From Sipunculus nudus (Eukaryota; Annelida; Sipuncula; Golfingiida; Sipunculidae), in contig CM049316.1 in the NCBI GenBank assembly GCA_026874595.1, positions 17,567,839-17,631,838 of the forward strand: 64,000 nt of DNA, read 5' to 3'. Positions within the stretch are counted from its first letter, which is position 1. Every line of letters starts with the position of its first letter. Below the pieces are notes generated by a model. It saw only the letters and a list, made by a program, of their open reading frames with translations. It was not told where the DNA came from and ran no database searches. Made by a program: the position numbers and the translations under genes. Positions 60,201 to 64,000 of the stretch are shown here, piece after piece.

Positions 60201-63200
60201 TCTGTTATAAATCATGCGTTAAAAGTAAGTAAAGGTTAGAAACATTTGATGTTGGGTTACAAAATATCAATTGGGCTAAATAGAAATATTATATTTATTA
60301 ACAATTATATCAGTATCGTTACATGTGCAATTTTTAAGGCACGGATGAACGCAAATATAAATTCACTGTTGATAAAACATACTGATTTTGTAAAATATGT
60401 GTTGCGTGCTTGTATTTTCATTTGAATATACAGTCTGTAATTAAGAAAATGTATTTAAATCCAAAGGAAATACATTTATTGATTGAGAGAATAAACAAAG
60501 GTGGTATCGATGATGAAAAAGACTCAATTGAATATAAATCATGAAAATTAATAATTATGCTACTGAGATACCACAAATTAAAGAAAAGAAAAAAAAAATA
60601 ATAATAAAATATAACGAGTAGCAATGTAGAAAAACTATAAAATACAACGTGTAGCAATGTAGAAAAAAAAACTTAAAATACGCACACATATATATAATAA
60701 TTTATGTAATATACTTTGAGCAGACGCCTGTAGGTTCAACAAAGGCGATCATGTGATGTTATACGTGATGGGAGGCTGTGGAGACTGCCCTGGTTGTCGT
60801 TTGGGAGAGAATCACCTGTGCGATCAACAGTGTTTACTTGGTCATGGTACCGATGGCGGGTTAGTGTGGATTATACTTAATTAATTCACAGACCTTTTTT
60901 TTAATCATTCCAGCAGGATATAGTTCATTTTATGAACTGGAAATGATACAATAGATACATAAAATTCAATACCTTTCTTTAATATTTGGCCTTTAATATT
61001 AAACGTGCGATTGTGCTTGCATATTAATACCAAATTGGTTTTCATTTGCATAATTTTAAATGACAATTGAAATCGTTGTATTAACTTGAAAAGTGTGAAT
61101 GGAGAATGGAGACAAACCTGAAATTAAAACCAGAAGAACAGTTTTTAGCTCAGCTGACTGCAAGTTGCTTTTTGTCCGGCTGTGCATCCGTTAACAGGGC
61201 ACAAATCGTAACCACTAGAAACTTTTAACTAAAAACCAATGGAGTTCCTTAATAAATCTCATTGAAAACATGAAATTAAGTGACTTTGACCTATAGTCTC
61301 AGTTGTGGGATCGTCAGTATCCCCCTCCCCTGAATAATTATAATTTTTGATACAAAAGCTCCAATATATAAATAACTAATGCATTGATTGTCATGATTCT
61401 TTCCATGGAGTGTTACATCATTTCATAAAGACTCGATGGTGGCGCAAACTATATTTTTTTCTATTTTTTACGCATTTTTCTCTATTTTTGAGACATTCAA
61501 ATGACGCAGTTCGTCCGTTAGAATAAAAAAACTTCTATTTGTGTCATGATTTTTAGCACCCAGTCAGTCAGACGGGGCATTAATTGTATCAGATAGGCCT
61601 AGAATCATCTAACATGAAATTCAGGCAGGTACTGGGTAAATTTGCATAGAAACCTGAAATTAGGTCATGGTGACCTATATTCTGTGAACCATGGCCCAAA
61701 AACATTATTTTTTAGCAAAAAACTTCTATTGTGTCATGATTTTTAGCACCCAGTCAGTCAGACGGGGCATTAATTGTATCAGATAGGCCTAGAATCATCT
61801 AACATGAAATTCAGGCAGGTACTGGGTAAATTTGCATAGAAACCTGAAATTAGGTCATGGTGACCTATATTCTGTGAACCATGGGCCAAAAACATTATTT
61901 TTTAGCAACCGGAAAATCAGATTAGCACAAATTGTGTCTGCTAACCCTAGAAGGATCCAATGTCATGTACAGGGAAGCCTTTGGCAATCTCCATGGAAAC
62001 CTGAAATAAAGTCATGGTGACCTATATTTTGCATGTTACCGGCCAAAACATCATGGGCAATCTCCATGGGAACCTGAAATAAGGTCAGGTGACCAATGTT
62101 ACTGGCCAAAAACATTTTAAGCACCCAGACAGTCAGACTTGGTACAAAACGTTACCGTTGGACCTAGAATCGTCTGTCTTGACATCCAGGGATGTCCTTC
62201 AAAAATGTGCATGGTCATTGTTAAGCTCAGTTGACTGCATACAAAAAGGCTAGCTTTCATGGGAATGGCTGTACATATTATCATGAAACTTTTGTTCTTG
62301 TTGATTTTGAGGAATTTTAATTGCTACAGTTGAATGGGCACAACACATACAAAATTTGGCATTCAGATGATAAATTTTCTTTTGTGGATGTCTTCCCATT
62401 CAGCTGAGCGTCATGAACCATGAACCATATCTTGTTTGCTCAAGATTATGCCCTGGTCGGCAAGGTACGAAACATTTATATAACTTGTATAACCTAATCA
62501 TTGGCACGGTTAAAAGGATCGGTCGATTTTAAATCAGACATGCAATAAGCCGAACAGAAAGGCTAAGATAAAGCTATGTAGATCTTTGTTTTGTTCAAGA
62601 CCATGTTCTTCATGCATTGGTTTTCTCAAATGCAACGGGCAATAGTCACCTCACTGATTGTCCATAAAATCCGTCTTAGGCATTGACCTGCTGTTATACG
62701 TTACAGTTACCAGGAGTACGTGGCCATTCCTTCCCTGGTCTACCTGCACGAGGTCCCGGACTCTCTGCCCTTGGATACTGCTGCGCTTCTTCCGTGCAGT
62801 GGGATAACTTCATACAGCGGTATACAGACCGTAAAACCACGACTCGATAACATGGTCATAGCAAAAGGCAAGAATTATCAGCCACATTGTTATAAAATAA
62901 TGATAATGAATTAATGCACTTGTTTCAGAAATGAGCAGTGAACACACAATTAACAGTAGAGAAATGCGTTAATTAAGGCCAAACCTGTTTAACATGTTGG
63001 ATTACAAATATTTTGTAGAGGTGCTGAGGAAGAATAAAAAATCAACTCATATAAAATATGTATTGTTTCAGGTGTGCATATTCAAATTAACTGCCGACAT
63101 GTTCAAGTTGCCTATATATAACCTGGGAGTGCATAGTGTTTTATTGTTTGTTTAATCAACCGAAGGGTCCCTAAACCAAAAATAAAGAAATAAAAAACAA

Positions 63201-63424
63201 AGTGTTGAATATTGTTATGCATTTTATGCTTTAAATAAAAGAGAAATGTTCCTGATGGACTTACGAAGATGCTTTCCACATGTTGTGCAGACTTTTTTTT
63301 TATTCCTATGCCAGGACCTGCTGATCTGCTTATTGTTGGGGTTGGTGGTATCGGACTTTGGGCCGTCAGCTTTGCCAAGGCAGTATTTCCTCAAGGTGTA
63401 AAGGTGATTGCTGCTGATACTACA
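50868..63424 (+). CDS. Zinc-dependent medium-chain alcohol dehydrogenase, copy 4 (exons 1-6, continues past right edge)
   Basis: Exons: 50868-50954, 51421-51541, 52150-52197, 60724-60859, 62707-62867 and 63315-63424. Exons 7-10 would lie to the right of the window. All phases are kept. Exon 1 is three codons shorter than in copies 2 and 3 (VTPIPEA in place of VLTEKPIPEA) and exon 3 one codon shorter (DVK before the junction). Catalytic Cys (GICHTDL), HE (GHELAG) and Cys (LPCSG), four structural Cys (CGDCPGC and LC) and GVGGIG are all present. It is the most diverged copy (for example YVMGGCGDC and LGHGTDGG in exon 4). Intron 5 has a GC donor, as in copies 2 and 3. Intron 3 is about 8.5 kb because it hosts a solo LTR and a full LINE. 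Confidence 0.85.
51165..51207. repeat. (GA)n microsatellite, intron 1 of copy 4
   Basis: A GA run with a few interruptions. It produces spurious Arg-Glu open frames. Confidence 0.9.
52252..53025 (-). mobile_element. Solo LTR (774 bp), minus orientation, in intron 3 of copy 4
   Basis: Flanked by TATAT on both sides (52247-52251 and 53026-53030). Read on the minus strand it begins TGTTAAATCTCAC and ends GGTTCCGTAACA, giving the TG...CA ends of LTRs. Internally the minus strand has a TATATAAGG promoter (about 52777-52768) followed by purine-rich text, and an AATAAA (52415-52410) about 350 bp later, the expected U3-R order. No internal retrotransposon genes or second LTR are near, so it is a recombination remnant. 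The promoter faces against the host gene. Confidence 0.65.
53031..55145. other. Unassigned stretch of intron 3 of copy 4
   Basis: No gene was recognised. There is G/C-richer text at 53395-53760 and 54230-54840, unlike ordinary introns in this window, and a poly-T at 53747-53755. It is probably more transposon-derived DNA, but no ends or domains could be identified. Confidence 0.5.
55146..55161 (+). repeat. Left target-site duplication of the LINE
   Basis: ATAATAAAATATAACG, identical to 60601-60616 just after the element's A-rich tail. Confidence 0.7.
55377..56573 (+). pseudogene. LINE ORF1: RNA-binding-like N-terminus, CCHC knuckle, NADAR domain (broken)
   Basis: The first part (55377-55781, about 135 residues) looks like the RNA-binding domain of L1/Tx1 ORF1 proteins, with PIKINVCDIPLSYDN. 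It ends in a TAA at 55779-55781; the frame is the same afterwards, and a pair of small frameshifts is as likely as a point stop. The second part (to 56573) has a zinc knuckle, CSVCNEKGHKAGSPKC. A NADAR/YbiA-like domain of about 145 residues follows: DILSSDCPCTLDVYG, then FPSLEHAFQYRRAV, AKHAGIARKLGS, a stretch ending in EFKDELIATDS, and LHLGTGL then NLFGRLLQNIKRQ. NADAR proteins act on ADP-ribose-linked or related N-glycosidic bonds. Whether this copy's family is enzymatic is unknown. The C-terminus is basic. Confidence 0.78.
56639..60410 (+). pseudogene. LINE ORF2: endonuclease and reverse transcriptase (broken)
   Basis: The endonuclease begins MASLRICSLNVRGLNN (catalytic Asn), with FLQET (Glu), GDFNSI, DYIFV and LTDHNAIG (His), interrupted by a stop at 56822 and by a 152-bp internal duplication. 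After a coiled linker with ARWVEDGERSSKYFF, the RT has NYRPISLCNTDNKI, LDQTGYIKGRFIG, ALIQLDFSKAFDTLEW, PRGIRQGCPVSALLF and YADD (about 58860-58871). A C-terminal part includes IAEFNYKLLKKL. Stops at about 57765, 58183, 58275 and 58528, and later frameshifts, inactivate it. Confidence 0.85.
57021..57172 (+). repeat. 152-bp templated duplication inside LINE ORF2 (copy of 57472-57622)
   Basis: ACGTTTGACCGATCACAATG through GTGTCTTACAGAA repeats 57472-57622 with few differences, including a 1-bp indel at the Asn-Arg stretch. It splits CEFIRKT from LQGSEKFNN of the endonuclease and is bordered by CAC on both sides (57018-57020 and 57173-57175). Confidence 0.85.
60601..60616 (+). repeat. Right target-site duplication of the LINE
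   Basis: Identical to 55146-55161; it follows the A-rich tail. Confidence 0.7.
61530..61909. repeat. Two-unit tandem repeat, 190-bp period, in intron 4 of copy 4
   Basis: The units (61530-61719 and 61720-61909) are nearly identical. Landmarks are GTGTCATGATTTTTAGCACC at 61541 and 61731, and GGTCATGGTGACCTATATTC in each. Diverged fragments of the same theme run on to about 62230. Confidence 0.85.
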
Positions 63425-64000
63425 GTAAGCACCAATATAACATTCACATTCTACAACCATTTAATGAACTTTAGATTCTGCAAATACTTAAGTTAAAACT
63501 AATGAGACTTATGACAAGAACATGAGGACATTGCCAAAAACCTAAAAAAAAACGAATTACCAGCCTCTTCACTGAACCGTGAGGTCCGGGAAGCAAGAAA
63601 TAATACAGGAAAACCAAGGATATTAATGGGCCCTATATTTTTTGAAAGCCCGGTTGTCACTTATAGTTTTGTAAACTTGAATCTATTACACGGCTTCGTA
63701 TACATATTACTATTTATTTGAATGTTTAAATTCACGAATGGTTGCTTAATGGGGATTGAATATAGATGACGTGATAATTCTTTTTTTGTGCTGTTCATCG
63801 GATATTTGCATGATTCCCTCAAAACACGATGTTTATCACACATTGTAAAAATAGTAACAAGTCTAAGGCAAAGGGGCCTGTACTAACAAAATTAATCATT
63901 AATTTCTGCCCCTGTGTTAATACCAACATGGAAACACATGAAGAATACACTTCATTTTCTTCAAATTGTGTTACTTCTCCGTGATATTGTTGATTGCGGT
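63425..64000. other. Intron 6 of ADH copy 4 (to window edge)
   Basis: AT-rich intron. Exon 7 was not found before the right edge. In copies 2 and 3 exon 7 starts about 410-420 bp after exon 6, so this intron is longer. Confidence 0.5.

Larger units (their letters stand above)
55162..60600 (+). mobile_element. Full-length but inactivated LINE with NADAR-bearing ORF1
   Basis: A 5.4-kb non-LTR retrotransposon bounded by 16-bp target duplications. It has a 5' UTR of about 215 bp, ORF1 (55377-56573), ORF2 (56639 to about 60410), and an A-rich 3' tail (about 60581-60600) directly against the right duplication. Motif order (CCHC ORF1, APE-type endonuclease, RT with YADD, RGIRQGCPVSALLF) fits the L1/Tx1 group. 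In-frame stops and frameshifts in both ORFs show it cannot encode intact proteins now. It lies in intron 3 of ADH copy 4 in the sense direction. Confidence 0.82.

Noticed and set aside
1-64000. CRISPR arrays, tRNA/rRNA genes, bacterial-style operons
   Set aside because: No regularly spaced short repeats, no convincing tRNA cloverleaf and no rRNA text were seen. The DNA is clearly eukaryotic.

Overview
This is AT-rich eukaryotic genomic DNA with intron-split genes, many microsatellites and dense transposon remains. Intron sizes, GT-AG splicing and the retrotransposon types suggest a marine invertebrate, most likely a mollusc such as a bivalve. This is an inference from family resemblance; no ribosomal or mitochondrial marker is present. 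No RNA gene, CRISPR array or bacterial-type operon was seen.

Layout. (1) 1-7.7 kb, minus strand: 5' part of a gene for a protein with a cyclic-nucleotide-binding fold (CNBD1/CNBD2-like), ATG at 7629, running off the left edge. One intron holds an inverted-repeat element with a TTATATAA target duplication. (2) 7.7-17 kb: no live gene. It holds a decayed minus-strand LINE (about 9.8-13.7 kb), itself hit by a small inverted-repeat element, and two copies of a dispersed repeat. (3) 17.1-64 kb, plus strand: a tandem array of four copies of a ten-exon zinc-dependent medium-chain alcohol dehydrogenase gene. Copy 1 (17086-25727) is a pseudogene: exon 5 is frameshifted and exon 7 lost. Copies 2 (27926-35966) and 3 (38344-46303) are intact, each encoding 370 residues with all expected zinc ligands and a GxGGxG dinucleotide-binding motif. 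Copy 4 starts at 50868 and leaves the window after exon 6.

History. Copies 2 and 3 sit on near-identical 10.2-10.4 kb units. Copy 2 matches copy 3 through exon 8 but matches copy 1 from the end of exon 9 onward. This is the pattern expected from unequal crossing-over inside exon 9, making copy 2 a hybrid. Individual copies then gained different insertions: a pogo-like relic in intron 3 of copy 1, a Ginger/KRBA2-like element in the 3' untranslated region of copy 3, and a solo LTR plus a 5.4-kb LINE in intron 3 of copy 4.

The most unusual item is the LINE at 55162-60600. Its ORF1 joins an RNA-binding-like N-terminus and a CCHC zinc knuckle to a NADAR (YbiA/DUF1768-type) domain. Its ORF2 carries an endonuclease and a YADD reverse transcriptase, and contains a 152-bp internal templated duplication.
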